Part shown: in pieces, positions 51,622 to 61,049 of the stretch
Position numbering within the stretch: the first letter of the stretch is position 1
How the letters are laid out: each line of letters begins with the position of its first letter
Assembly (NCBI GenBank): GCA_021773035.1
Contig: JAJFKU010000063.1
Coordinates: forward strand, 310,001-374,000
DNA from: Woeseiaceae bacterium
Lineage (GTDB): Bacteria; Pseudomonadota; Gammaproteobacteria; Steroidobacterales; Woeseiaceae
Length of the DNA stretch: 64,000 nt
Direction of reading: 5' to 3'
Program-made: the position numbers and the translations under genes
Notes under the pieces: model-generated
What the model saw: only the letters and a program-made list of their open reading frames with translations
Databases searched by the model: none
Told to the model about the DNA's origin: nothing

Positions 51622-52572
51622 ATGGACAAGTACAGCAACGATCACGCGATCACTCGCGATGAGCTATACGGGACGACGCCGGAACCGACCTATGGCGGCG
51701 TTACCTCATTCATGCGCCGCAAGTACTCCAAAGACATGACGGGAGTTGATGTTGCTGTTCTGGGTGTACCGTTCGATACGGCAACCACCAATCGTGCGGG
51801 CACCAGGCTGGGACCGCGGGCGATCCGCAATACCTCGACGACCATGGCGTGGGAGCGTCCTTACGGGATGAGCTTCGATCCATTCGACAAGCTTGCTGTT
51901 GTTGACGCCGGCGATGCACATTTCGACTTCGGTCGCCCCGAGAAGGTGCCACAGGAGATTGAGGCGGAGGCGTTCAAAGTGATTTCCAGGGGCCCGGCAT
52001 TACTCGCGCTCGGTGGCGATCATTTCATCTCCTACCCCTTGATCAAAGCGCATGTTCGAAAACACGGCGGGCCACTGTCGATACTGCACTTTGATGCGCA
52101 CTCGGATACCTGGGAAGACGAGAACGATCGTATCGATCACGGCACGATGTTCTGGTGGGCGGCGAAACAGGGACTCGTCGATCCGGCAACGTCGGTGCAG
52201 ATTGGGATTCGCACGACGAATCCCGATACGCTGGGTTTTAATATTATCGATGCACCCGCTATTCACTCGCAGCCGATAGACGCAACTATTGCGGAGGCCC
52301 GCAGGTGCCTGGCTGACACCCCCGTCTATATTACGTTCGACATCGATTGCCTGGATCCGAGTTATGCGCCGGGTACCGGTACGCCTGTCTGCGGCGGCCT
52401 GACGAGTCACCAGGCGATGTCTATTCTGCGCGGTCTACAGGGCATTAACGTTATCGGCATGGATATCGTCGAGGTCGCTCCTGCCTACGACGTCGGTGAA
52501 ATCACCTCGCTGGCAGCTGGGCACCTGGCTATGGAAATGCTATACCTCTACGCGAATCGACCGTCGCGCTAG
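51622..52572 (+). CDS. speB: Agmatinase-family ureohydrolase
   Basis: A 316-residue member of the arginase/agmatinase family with all manganese ligands: GGDHFISYPL, LHFDAHSDTWEDEN and TFDIDCLDPSYAPGTGTPVCGG. It converts agmatine (or a guanidino acid such as guanidinobutyrate) to putrescine (or GABA) plus urea. The start at 51622 follows the aminotransferase directly. Its position in a gamma-glutamyl polyamine operon favours agmatinase, but guanidinobutyrase cannot be excluded. Confidence 0.88.
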   Translation: MDKYSNDHAITRDELYGTTPEPTYGGVTSFMRRKYSKDMTGVDVAVLGVPFDTATTNRAGTRLGPRAIRNTSTTMAWERPYGMSFDPFDKLAVVDAGDAHFDFGRPEKVPQEIEAEAFKVISRGPALLALGGDHFISYPLIKAHVRKHGGPLSILHFDAHSDTWEDENDRIDHGTMFWWAAKQGLVDPATSVQIGIRTTNPDTLGFNIIDAPAIHSQPIDATIAEARRCLADTPVYITFDIDCLDPSYAPGTGTPVCGGLTSHQAMSILRGLQGINVIGMDIVEVAPAYDVGEITSLAAGHLAMEMLYLYANRPSR

Positions 52573-52601
52573 CGCATTGTTTTGCCGCAGGTAGCTAGTA
52601 G

Positions 52602-53291
52602 CTACGCTGCAGCCCCCTTCTGGGCGGCACTGGCGGCAGGTACTTCTCCGGGCAGGAATACCCGAATAATCATGTCGGCGATTTCGCTCAGCGTTTCGGG
52701 GTTCTCGATATCGATACCGCTTGAGCCGGCCAGTTCGTTGCCCAGTGCGAGCAGACCGCCGGACGACAAACGAATCATATTGAACAGCAGCGCCGGATTT
52801 CCCGGCGGTGCGACCCCCAGCTGCTGCAATTTCTCAATCATGCCGAAGGTGACCTGGAAGAGTGGTTTCAGGTGTTTCTCAATAAGCCACTCCAGTCGCG
52901 GGCTCGGGTAGCTCGCCTCCTGCACCATCACTTTGTGCAATGCTGGCTGGCTCTTGGCGTAGTTCACATAGGCGAAGATCATCGCGGACATGCGTTTCTT
53001 CGGGCACATGTCGCGATTTTCTTCCAGAGATTTGGCCAGAGAATGGGAAAATGCGATGAAGATATGGTCGGCCGCTGCTCGCCACAATTGATCTTTGTTC
53101 TTGAAATGATAGGTGATCAGGGGGTGATGCACGCCGGCACGTTCTGCGATATCGCGCGTCGATGTACCCTTAAAGCCGTTTTCCGAGAAAGCCTCGATGG
53201 CCGCGTCGAGCAGTTTTTGCTGCGTCACAATGCTGCGCTGCTGCTGTTTTCGGCCAGGCGCAGCCTGGCTTAAAACCGTTTCTTCTGACAC
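52602..53291 (-). CDS. TetR-family regulator
   Basis: A 229-residue repressor. The N-terminal HTH reads LLDAAIEAFSENGFKGTSTRDIAERAGVHHPLITYHFKNKDQLWRAA, followed by a helical ligand domain. GTG start at 53291. Two short palindromes (TTCCAaacTGGAA and TCCAgtgTGGA) lie directly upstream and fit TetR operators. It converges on agmatinase. The ligand is unknown. Confidence 0.87.
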   Translation of the reverse strand: MSEETVLSQAAPGRKQQQRSIVTQQKLLDAAIEAFSENGFKGTSTRDIAERAGVHHPLITYHFKNKDQLWRAAADHIFIAFSHSLAKSLEENRDMCPKKRMSAMIFAYVNYAKSQPALHKVMVQEASYPSPRLEWLIEKHLKPLFQVTFGMIEKLQQLGVAPPGNPALLFNMIRLSSGGLLALGNELAGSSGIDIENPETLSEIADMIIRVFLPGEVPAASAAQKGAAA

Positions 53292-53298
53292 TTTATTT

Positions 53299-53311
53299 TT
53301 CCAAACTGGAA
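53299..53311. promoter_or_regulatory. TetR operator candidate, copy 1
   Basis: TTCCA-AAC-TGGAA is a perfect 13-bp palindrome 8 bases upstream of the tetR start codon. Its related copy is at 53348-53358, 48 bases away. Confidence 0.5.
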
Positions 53312-53347
53312 GATTTCCGCCAACTTTAGCGGGATTCGGTCTTTTGG

Positions 53348-53358
53348 TCCAGTGTGGA
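53348..53358. promoter_or_regulatory. TetR operator candidate, copy 2
   Basis: TCCA-GTG-TGGA, extending to GTCCAGTGTGGAAC, repeats the half-site TCCA/TGGA of copy 1 with the same 3-base centre, and lies in the tetR upstream region. Confidence 0.45.
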
Positions 53359-53395
53359 ACTATTTGGCGCTGCGAGAGATACTGAGTGTGCCCGC

Positions 53396-56278
53396 TTACT
53401 CCAGGGCGAACATCATGCGCACGCCGGCGCGTTTCTCAACGGCGACCCCATTTTCGACAACCGGCTCGAACTCCCATTTTTCGACGGCTTTGACGGCGGC
53501 ATTGACGAAGGTGTCCCCCGGCTCGGAGCTACGAACCTCAATGGCTGCCACGGTACCGTCCCTTGAAACGGTAAACACGATATCCACCCAGCCAGACAGG
53601 TTGCGGCGCTGCGCAGATCGCGGGTACTTGGGCGCCACGTAACGAATACGATTCAGTGAGCTGACGGCAATGGGTTGTTGTGCAACGGGTTGCTGCACGA
53701 GCGGTTCTGCTGCCCGTTGCACCGCCAGGACGTTGTCTGCGGGTTTCGCGCTTGCTAGATCGTCACCGCCGGTCGCGGCACCGGCAAGCTCGCCACCCGG
53801 AGGTAGTGCATCAAGCGTTCCGGCAGCGGCACCGCCTGCTGCGGGCAACTCGTCGTTGGTCGTTGTCGTAGAGTTGTCCGGCAAGGTTTCGGCTGCCAGG
53901 CGTTCGGCCTCTGCTGCCCGTCGTTCGATCTCGGCGAGGCGCTCGGCCTCGGCTTCTGCCTCCGCGGCAGCAGCCAGTCTCGCAGCCTCGGCGACACGTT
54001 CGGCCTCGACACGACGTTGCCGTTCTGCGATGGCGGCGCGCGTATTGGCCAGTGCTGTCACCGTGGCGTCGACTTCGCTGTTCGCGGGGTCGATCGCCCG
54101 CGCGTCGGCCAGGGTGTCCTCGGCGGCGTTCAGATCGCCACTGTCCATTTCGCTGCGTGCCTGAAAGGCCAGTTTGGCGGCGATGACACTGAGCCCCTGT
54201 CGGGCTGCGGTGTTTTCGGCATCGTTGGAGAGCACGAGCTCGTAGTAGTAACGCGCGTTGTCGTTTGCCGGGCTCAGCAAAGCGCCTGCATCGAGGCGAT
54301 CGGCCGCTTTGGCTAATACACCATCGACCTGCTGTTCGCTGCGCGCCGTATTAAGCTCTTCCGCGACTGCTTCGATTTCGCTTACGTCGCCGGCACCGAG
54401 GGCGCGGGCAGCGCCCAGCGCGTTGGCGGCATCTTCATAGCGGTCCTCGCGAATTGCTGCACGCGCGCTGTCAAGATGTCCGCGCAGTTGCATTTGCGAT
54501 AGCTGTGCGGTCAGGAACGGCAGTCGCACGTTTCCGGCGTCGACTTCAGAAACCCTCTGCAGAGCCGCCTCAGTGTCGTCAAGCCGACCGTCGAGCATCG
54601 CCGATTCGGCCATGCTGAGTGCCCGTTCGATGACGGCGTCCAGCTCTGCGGCGATAACGGAGTTTTCGGTGTCGGCAGCCAGTGCCGCCCCGAACAGCTC
54701 AATGGCATTGCTGCCCGCCGGGTTGTATATCTGGCCCGCGTCCCGGGCGAGGCGTGCTTCGTCGATGAGCGCTTCGACGTCCACTTCGGGAACCGCGGGT
54801 ACCTGTTCACTGAAAACGACGTCCGCCTCCGTAATCGACGGTGTTGCGAGTTCTTCGAGCGGCGCGGTGGCGGGCTCATCAGATCCGCCCATGAGCCAGA
54901 ACAGTGTGCCGGCGACGATGACAACGGCAGTTGCGCCGATGCCCAGAAGTTTCGGATTCTGCAGTAACGAACCGCCCGATGAATCGAGTTCGTCTTTCGA
55001 CGGCGGTGCTTCCGGCGCAGCGGCTGCGTCGCTGCCCGAGGTGAACTTTCTGCTCACCGAAGTAATCAGGCCGGTAACCGTTTCGGTGAAGCTGGTGTCA
55101 TCCTGTCCGAACGCGTCGGCAAGACCGTCCTCGATCGGTGAACTGCCTTCCGTTCCCGCATCCGAGCCTAACGGTGGATCAACCGGTGCGTTGGCAGTGG
55201 CTTGCCTGGGCTCGGCCGCGGGTTTCGACGCTGGTGTTGCTGCTGCGGTCGATTTGGGTGCTCTTACCGGCGCCGGTTTCGCGGTGGGTTTTGGTGCGGC
55301 CCTGGCCACGGGTTTCGCCGCTGCGGGAACGCCCTTAGCCTTGAATGCTGCATCCGGTGCTTCGAGGTGATGTTTCACGGACGATTCGACGGCGAGTCGC
55401 GCTCTGCCGGGCGACACCGGTTTCAGCAGGAAGCGGTAGACCTTGCCACGGTTGATGAGATCCATCAGCATCTCACCGTCGTCGCGCCGTCCGGCGACGA
55501 TCGACACAAGTCGCGGCGATCCTTTTCTGAGGTGCTGTGTCAGTTGTTCGATCTTATCGCCGACCATCGCAGCATCGACAACGGCAACGCCAATCTTGTG
55601 TTTGCCAATCGCCTCGTTGGCCTGCGACAGCGTGTTGGCGTAATACACCTTATGCATGCCGCGTGACGAGTCCTTGATGGTCTCGAGGAATTCCTGATCC
55701 TTGGTCAGCACGAGTATGTCTACAGAACGCGATCCGATACTCGCCGCGGCGGAAATTTTCTTCGGGTCGAGAGCTGGCATGCGGCCGGTCCCGTCGCTGA
55801 TGATCGTAGAACCGTTGTCCGAGGTTTCCATAACGATATGTTCGGCGGGCTCGTCGACGCTCGCTACCGTATCGTTCGCCGACTCTGCCAGTGCCATCAG
55901 TCGCATCTGTCGGGTTGCGTTCTCGACGAGTTTGATTAGTGCATCGCTGGTGACGTTGCCGCTCACCACCTGAAAAACTTCCTCCTCGCTAACCAGTGCC
56001 TGGACGTCTCTGCCGGAGTTTCCGGCCAGCAGTATGCCGATGGTGTCGGGCGAGCGCTTTTTGGCTTCGCGCAGTGCATCGAGACCGCTCATGCCGGGAA
56101 GGTCCTGGGCCGTGACAATGACGTTGATCGGTGTTTCGACGAGCGTGTTCAATGCTTCGCTGCCGCTGGTTGCACAATGCACCGTATAGTTGTCGCTAAA
56201 CCCGGAACTCAGTGTGTCGAGAGTGGTTTGCTCACTATGCAGTAACAATACCTGTGTTTTGAATTCGTGCAGCGGCAC
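53396..56278 (-). CDS. Receiver-TPR-TonB fusion protein
   Basis: A 960-residue protein with an unusual order. Residues 7-125 are a degenerate receiver in which the phospho-Asp position is Ala57 and the acidic pair is lost. Residues about 185-310 form a second receiver with D235 and K286 (FLLKPV). A Pro/Ala-rich linker leads to one membrane helix (about 440-463, LLGIGATAVVIVAGTLFWLMGG). The periplasmic part has TPR-like helices (about 490-740), a charged coiled coil (AERLAEIERRAAEAERLAAE) and a TonB C-terminal domain (about 880-960, YPRSAQRRNLSGWVDIVFTVSRDG). It likely transmits force or signals to outer membrane receptors, with cytoplasmic control through the receivers. No ExbB/ExbD genes are adjacent. 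Confidence 0.85.
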   Translation of the reverse strand: MPLHEFKTQVLLLHSEQTTLDTLSSGFSDNYTVHCATSGSEALNTLVETPINVIVTAQDLPGMSGLDALREAKKRSPDTIGILLAGNSGRDVQALVSEEEVFQVVSGNVTSDALIKLVENATRQMRLMALAESANDTVASVDEPAEHIVMETSDNGSTIISDGTGRMPALDPKKISAAASIGSRSVDILVLTKDQEFLETIKDSSRGMHKVYYANTLSQANEAIGKHKIGVAVVDAAMVGDKIEQLTQHLRKGSPRLVSIVAGRRDDGEMLMDLINRGKVYRFLLKPVSPGRARLAVESSVKHHLEAPDAAFKAKGVPAAAKPVARAAPKPTAKPAPVRAPKSTAAATPASKPAAEPRQATANAPVDPPLGSDAGTEGSSPIEDGLADAFGQDDTSFTETVTGLITSVSRKFTSGSDAAAAPEAPPSKDELDSSGGSLLQNPKLLGIGATAVVIVAGTLFWLMGGSDEPATAPLEELATPSITEADVVFSEQVPAVPEVDVEALIDEARLARDAGQIYNPAGSNAIELFGAALAADTENSVIAAELDAVIERALSMAESAMLDGRLDDTEAALQRVSEVDAGNVRLPFLTAQLSQMQLRGHLDSARAAIREDRYEDAANALGAARALGAGDVSEIEAVAEELNTARSEQQVDGVLAKAADRLDAGALLSPANDNARYYYELVLSNDAENTAARQGLSVIAAKLAFQARSEMDSGDLNAAEDTLADARAIDPANSEVDATVTALANTRAAIAERQRRVEAERVAEAARLAAAAEAEAEAERLAEIERRAAEAERLAAETLPDNSTTTTNDELPAAGGAAAGTLDALPPGGELAGAATGGDDLASAKPADNVLAVQRAAEPLVQQPVAQQPIAVSSLNRIRYVAPKYPRSAQRRNLSGWVDIVFTVSRDGTVAAIEVRSSEPGDTFVNAAVKAVEKWEFEPVVENGVAVEKRAGVRMMFALE

Positions 56279-56518
56279 TTTGTTTCCTCCAAAGTCTTAT
56301 GTTGAATCGCTCGCGCGGTCCTTGCGTCTTGCTAGAGTATAGCCTTGGCCCTCCCGCAGATTGTCGTCAGACGGCGACGGGATGTTGAATCTGTGACGCG
56401 GCGCACAGTGCAAGTGCAGGGCATGTCACGTTTGCAAAAAGCAGCGGTCGGGGCCGCCTGCTGGCCTTGTCAGCTGCCTAATTTACGAGGCGCGGTCAGG
56501 CATTCACAAAAACGTGAA

Positions 56519-58441
56519 TCAGTCGCTGTTACCCCGGTTCTGAACCTCAGTTTTCAGACTTGTAAGAGCATCTTCCAGCGGCACAACTTCCTGTTTCTTC
56601 GAGCCAAGACGGCGAATGGCGACGGAGCGATTTTCGAGTTCGCGCTGACCGACGGCGAACTGAACCGGAATCTTGGCAACACTGTGTTCACGAACTTTGT
56701 AAGAAATCTTTTCGTTGCGAAGATCCGTCTCGGCACGTAGTCCGTTCGCACGCAGATAGGCTGCGACTTCGCTCGCATAGTCGTCGGCATCGGAAGTAAT
56801 CGTCAGGACCTTGACCTGCACCGGTGCCAGCCACAGAGGCAGGTTGCCGGCGTGGTGTTCGATCAGGATACCCATGAAACGCTCGAGTGAGCCGAATATT
56901 GCGCGGTGCAGCATGACCGGCAGGTGCTTTTCGCCGTCCTCGCCGATATAGCTGGCACCCAGCCGGCCGGGCATATTCAGGTCAACCTGCAAGGTACCGC
57001 ATTGCCAGTCCCGTCCGATGGCATCGCGCAGTACGAACTCGAGCTTCGGTCCGTAGAACGCGCCCTCGCCGGGGTTGTGCGTAAAGGGGAGTTCAGCAAC
57101 TTCAAGCGCCTTGACCAGCGCGGCTTCCGCCTGGTCCCAGACCGCATCTTCGCCGACGCGCACTTCAGGGCGGTCGGCGAACTTGATTCGGACATCGTCG
57201 AAACCGAAGCTTTTATAGATACCGAGGATCAGGTCGCAAACGGCGATGGACTCATCGGTGATCTGTTCCGGCGTGCAGAATACGTGGGCGTCGTCCTGCG
57301 TAAATGCGCGTACGCGCATCATGCCGTGCAGTGCGCCAGACGGCTCGTAGCGATGGCATTTGCCAAATTCGGCGAGGCGGTAGGGCAGGTCGCGATAGCT
57401 TGTGATGCCTTGCTTGAAGACCTGCACATGGCCCGGACAGTTCATCGGCTTGATCGCATAAGTGCGCCCGTCGACCGTCTCTGTCGTGTACATATTATCG
57501 CCGAAGGACTGCCAATGACCCGATGCTTCCCAGAGTGAGCGAGAGACGACTTCCGGCGTGTTGATTTCCTGATAACCGGCGGCGTTTTGCTGCTCGCGCA
57601 TGAAGCCGATCAGGTTCTGGAAAATACTCCAGCCCTTCGGGTGCCAGAATACCGCTCCCGGTGCTTCTTCCTGGAAGTGGAACAGGTCCATGACGCGCGC
57701 GAGACGACGGTGGTCGCGCTTCTCGGCTTCCTCCAGCATGTGCAGGTACTGTCGCAACTGCTTGTCATTGGACCAGGCGGTGCCGTAGATGCGTTGCAGC
57801 ATTTCGTTGTTTGCATCGCCGCGCCAGTAGGCGCCCGAGACGTGCGTGAGTTTGAACGACTTGCCGAGTTTTCCGGTCGCCGGCAGATGTGGGCCGCGGC
57901 AAAGATCGATGAAGTCGCCTTGCCGGTACAGGGTCAGGTCTTCGTCTGACGGAATACCCGCTATGATCTCCGCTTTGTATTCTTCGCCGATGCTGCGGAA
58001 GAACTCGACCGCTTTGTCACGCTCCCAGAGCTCTCGCTCGATCGGCTCGTTGCGATCGACGATTTCCTTCATGCGAGCCTCGATGATCTCGAGATCCGCA
58101 TCGGTGAACGGTTCCTCACGGGCGAAATCGTAGTAAAAGCCGTTTTCGATAGCCGGGCCGATGGTTACCTGTGTCTCCGGCCACAGCTCCTTAACGGCTT
58201 CCGCCAGCACGTGCGCAGCATCGTGGCGCAACAACTCCAGCCCATCGTCTGAATCGCGGGTAATGACTTCGACCCGGGCGTCATGCTCGATCGGGCGATT
58301 GAGATCCCACGGCTCACCATCGACACGGACGGCTACCGCCGCCTTGGCAAGGCCCGAACCGATGCTCGTGGCAACATCGGCACCGCTGACGGCGGTATCG
58401 AACTGGCGCTCAGACCCATCGGGTAGTGTGATTTTCGGCAT
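56519..58441 (-). CDS. thrS: Threonyl-tRNA synthetase
   Basis: A 640-residue class II synthetase of normal length, in order: TGS domain (1-60), editing domain with HDAAHVLAEAVKEL and the HxxxH zinc site, class II core with motif 2 RYEPSGALHGMMRVRAFTQDDAHVFC and the zinc ligands including Cys in MNCPGH, and the anticodon-binding domain. It charges tRNA-Thr. In most gammaproteobacteria infC, rpmI and rplT follow thrS; here the next gene is the receiver-TonB fusion instead. Confidence 0.96.
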   Translation of the reverse strand: MPKITLPDGSERQFDTAVSGADVATSIGSGLAKAAVAVRVDGEPWDLNRPIEHDARVEVITRDSDDGLELLRHDAAHVLAEAVKELWPETQVTIGPAIENGFYYDFAREEPFTDADLEIIEARMKEIVDRNEPIERELWERDKAVEFFRSIGEEYKAEIIAGIPSDEDLTLYRQGDFIDLCRGPHLPATGKLGKSFKLTHVSGAYWRGDANNEMLQRIYGTAWSNDKQLRQYLHMLEEAEKRDHRRLARVMDLFHFQEEAPGAVFWHPKGWSIFQNLIGFMREQQNAAGYQEINTPEVVSRSLWEASGHWQSFGDNMYTTETVDGRTYAIKPMNCPGHVQVFKQGITSYRDLPYRLAEFGKCHRYEPSGALHGMMRVRAFTQDDAHVFCTPEQITDESIAVCDLILGIYKSFGFDDVRIKFADRPEVRVGEDAVWDQAEAALVKALEVAELPFTHNPGEGAFYGPKLEFVLRDAIGRDWQCGTLQVDLNMPGRLGASYIGEDGEKHLPVMLHRAIFGSLERFMGILIEHHAGNLPLWLAPVQVKVLTITSDADDYASEVAAYLRANGLRAETDLRNEKISYKVREHSVAKIPVQFAVGQRELENRSVAIRRLGSKKQEVVPLEDALTSLKTEVQNRGNSD

Positions 58442-58558
58442 AATTCAAAAGCTGCTTTGCGTGTTGGGCTTGACGGCGCGATATTGTACGCGAAATGCCC
58501 CGCGGATAAACAAGTTCAAGTACAATGCGCCCCTTCCAAAAGCTTGCAGACAATCTTC

Positions 58559-60241
58559 ATGAGCGACACTGAAACCCGGGACTTCATCCGCCAGATCATT
58601 CACGACGATCTGGAATCGGGCAAGCACGCAGAAATCGTCACGCGGTTCCCGCCGGAACCGAATGGCTATCTGCACATCGGGCATGTCATGTCGATCTGCC
58701 TGAATTTCGGCGTTGCCGCGGAAACGGCCGGGCGTAGCTATCTGCGCTTCGACGACACCAATCCCGGCAAGGAGAGTGCGGAATACGTCGAGGCGATAGA
58801 GCGTGATGTCCGCTGGCTGGGCTTCGACTGGCAAGACCGGCTGACGCATGCGTCGGATTACTTCGAGCAACTCTACGCTGCGGCCATCAGCCTGGTCGAG
58901 AAGGGTGCTGCCTACGTTGACAGCCTGAGTGCCGATGAAATTCGCGAGTATCGCGGGACTCTTACCGAGCCGGGCCGGAACAGTCCCTACCGCGACAGAA
59001 GCGTGGAGGAAAATCTACAGCTGTTGACGCGTATGCGTGCCGGTGAGTTTGCCGACGGTGAACAAATTCTGCGGGCAAAAATAGACATGGCTTCGCCGAA
59101 CATGAACCTGCGTGACCCGGCGCTTTATCGAATCCGTCATGTCCAACATCAACATACGGGCGATGCATGGAGCATCTACCCGATGTACGATTTTGCGCAC
59201 ACACTGTCTGACGCGTTTGAGGGCATTACACATTCGCTGTGTACGCTCGAATTCGAAGATCACCGCCCGCTCTATGAGTGGTTTTTGGAGCAGCTGGAAC
59301 CAGTCAGCCGGCCGCGTCAGATCGAGTTCTCGCGCTTGAACCTTGCGTACGCGGTTACCAGCAAGCGCAAGCTGAATGCGCTGGTCGAGGAGGGCATTGT
59401 CGAGGGGTGGAACGATCCGCGTATGCCGACGATCGCGGGCATGCGAAGACGCGGATATCCTGCGGCCGCATTGCGTGATTTCGTTAGTCGTGCCGGTGTG
59501 ACAAAAAAGGACAAGCTCATCGAGATGGGCGTGCTCGAAAACTGTGTCCGTGAGAGTCTCGGTGACGAGTCCGAGCGGCGTATGGCGGTTCTACGACCGC
59601 TGAAAGTTGTGCTGACGAACTACCCGCAGGACAAAGTCGAGCTGATGCAGGCCATGAACCACCCGGGCCGGCCCGAACTGGGTACGCGGGAACTGCCTTT
59701 CTCTCGTGAACTCTGGATTGAACAGGACGACTTCATGGAAGACGCACCGCGGAAGTTCTTCCGTCTGAAACCGGGCGGCGAGGTCCGATTGCGCTTTGGC
59801 TACATCATCCGTTGCGATGAGGTGATCAAGGACGATGCCGGCGACGTCATCGAACTGCGCTGCAGCTATGACGAAGATACGCGCAGCGGTAGCGGATCCA
59901 GTGATCGCAAAGTCAAAGGGACTATTCACTGGGTCTCGTGCGCGCACGCTATCGATGCCGACGTCAGGTTATACGATCGTCTGTTTAGCGAAGCTAATCC
60001 AAACGCGGCAGACGATCTGCATTCGGTGTTGAACGAAAACTCACTGGAAGTCGTTGTGGCAAAACTTGAGCCGTCGCTGAGCACGCAGGAAGCGGGGGAG
60101 CCGGTTCAGTTCGAGCGGCTCGGGTATTTTTGCGGTGATAGTGAAACGCATGCCGGGAGCACGCCAGTCTTCAATCGCATCGTGACGCTACGCGACTCAT
60201 GGGCCAAGCTCGAAAAACAGGCGATGCAGCAGCAGGGCTGA
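58559..60241 (+). CDS. glnS: Glutaminyl-tRNA synthetase
   Basis: A 560-residue class I synthetase. It has FPPEPNGYLHIGHVMSI (HIGH motif), the GlnRS sequence DDTNPGKESAEYVEAIERDVRWLGFDW, the KMSKS equivalent VTSKRKL and the two beta-barrel anticodon domains. Start is ATG 58559; an upstream extension to 58457 lies in the region shared with the divergent thrS leader and lacks family similarity. It converges on the SAM hydrolase gene with 1 base between. Confidence 0.95.
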   Translation: MSDTETRDFIRQIIHDDLESGKHAEIVTRFPPEPNGYLHIGHVMSICLNFGVAAETAGRSYLRFDDTNPGKESAEYVEAIERDVRWLGFDWQDRLTHASDYFEQLYAAAISLVEKGAAYVDSLSADEIREYRGTLTEPGRNSPYRDRSVEENLQLLTRMRAGEFADGEQILRAKIDMASPNMNLRDPALYRIRHVQHQHTGDAWSIYPMYDFAHTLSDAFEGITHSLCTLEFEDHRPLYEWFLEQLEPVSRPRQIEFSRLNLAYAVTSKRKLNALVEEGIVEGWNDPRMPTIAGMRRRGYPAAALRDFVSRAGVTKKDKLIEMGVLENCVRESLGDESERRMAVLRPLKVVLTNYPQDKVELMQAMNHPGRPELGTRELPFSRELWIEQDDFMEDAPRKFFRLKPGGEVRLRFGYIIRCDEVIKDDAGDVIELRCSYDEDTRSGSGSSDRKVKGTIHWVSCAHAIDADVRLYDRLFSEANPNAADDLHSVLNENSLEVVVAKLEPSLSTQEAGEPVQFERLGYFCGDSETHAGSTPVFNRIVTLRDSWAKLEKQAMQQQG

Positions 60242-60242
60242 A

Positions 60243-61046
60243 TCAACTCCTGTAGCCGTCGGCGATGACCAGCGGTGCGCCGCGCTCAGAGCCGATGCCA
60301 TCGGCTGCGCTTCCCTCGGCTTTGGCAATTTCAACGACCCCGAAGGAATTGACCAGCGCCAGCAGATCGCCCGGTTTGGCGCGTCCGTAGGTCGCGAGCA
60401 TTGGTATCTGGTGCCCCGCAATACGTGCTACGGGCTCCCTGAATTGCTCAATCATTGAAGCGTCTATATTGCTAATCAGGTTACCAAACGCATCTATCGT
60501 AATAATGCTCCCCGATACTCGCCCGGTGCTGACCTCAGGCTCGTCGAGCCACCCCGGCGTCCACTGCTCAACAGCATCGCCGACGGCTGCCAGGGGAAGC
60601 CGGCCGGCGGCGAGTTCCGCCGCAACCGGCGCGAAAATATCCCGGCCGTGGAAAGTATCGCTGGGCTTGCCGAGGTTTAGCGATTGCAGGCGTTCGATGT
60701 CCAGTTGCCAGAGTTTCGCCGCTTCCGCGTGATCGAGCAGCGGCGCCAGCAAGCCGTTGTCCGGCGCAATAAACACGTGACCGTCATGTTCCACGACGAG
60801 AATCTCTCGCTCGGTGCCGACACCTGGATCGACTATGGCCATATGAATTGTGCCGCTCGGGAAATAACGATAGGCGCGACTAATCCAGAAGCCGGCTTCG
60901 GGTGGCCATTGTGGCGGGATATCGTGTGCAAGATCGATAACCTGGGCTTGCGGGTTTCGTGTCAGGATAACGCCGCGCATGACGGCAGCGAACGGGCCTT
61001 TGTGACCGAAGTCGGTCGTCATTGTAATGACACCTGACCAATGCAT
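60243..61046 (-). CDS. SAM hydrolase (SAM hydroxide adenosyltransferase, DUF62)
   Basis: A 267-residue protein with the DUF62 pattern: TMTTDFGHKGPFAAVMRGVILTRNP, VIDLAHDIPPQWPPEAGFWISRAYRYFPSGTIHMAIVDPGVGTERE, FIAPDNGLLAPLL, TFHGRDIFAPVAAELA and a C-terminal domain with IDAFGNLISNI. These enzymes split S-adenosylmethionine into adenosine and methionine. It is encoded 3 bases after the queuosine-precursor-type transporter gene. Why a SAM hydrolase lies here is not known. Confidence 0.87.
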   Translation of the reverse strand: MHWSGVITMTTDFGHKGPFAAVMRGVILTRNPQAQVIDLAHDIPPQWPPEAGFWISRAYRYFPSGTIHMAIVDPGVGTEREILVVEHDGHVFIAPDNGLLAPLLDHAEAAKLWQLDIERLQSLNLGKPSDTFHGRDIFAPVAAELAAGRLPLAAVGDAVEQWTPGWLDEPEVSTGRVSGSIITIDAFGNLISNIDASMIEQFREPVARIAGHQIPMLATYGRAKPGDLLALVNSFGVVEIAKAEGSAADGIGSERGAPLVIADGYRS

Positions 61047-61049
61047 CGT

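Noticed and set aside
56502..56519. ATTCAC/GTGAAT hairpin at the thrS stop codon as terminator
   Set aside because: Only a 6-bp stem that overlaps the stop codon and has no T-tract following; too weak to annotate.
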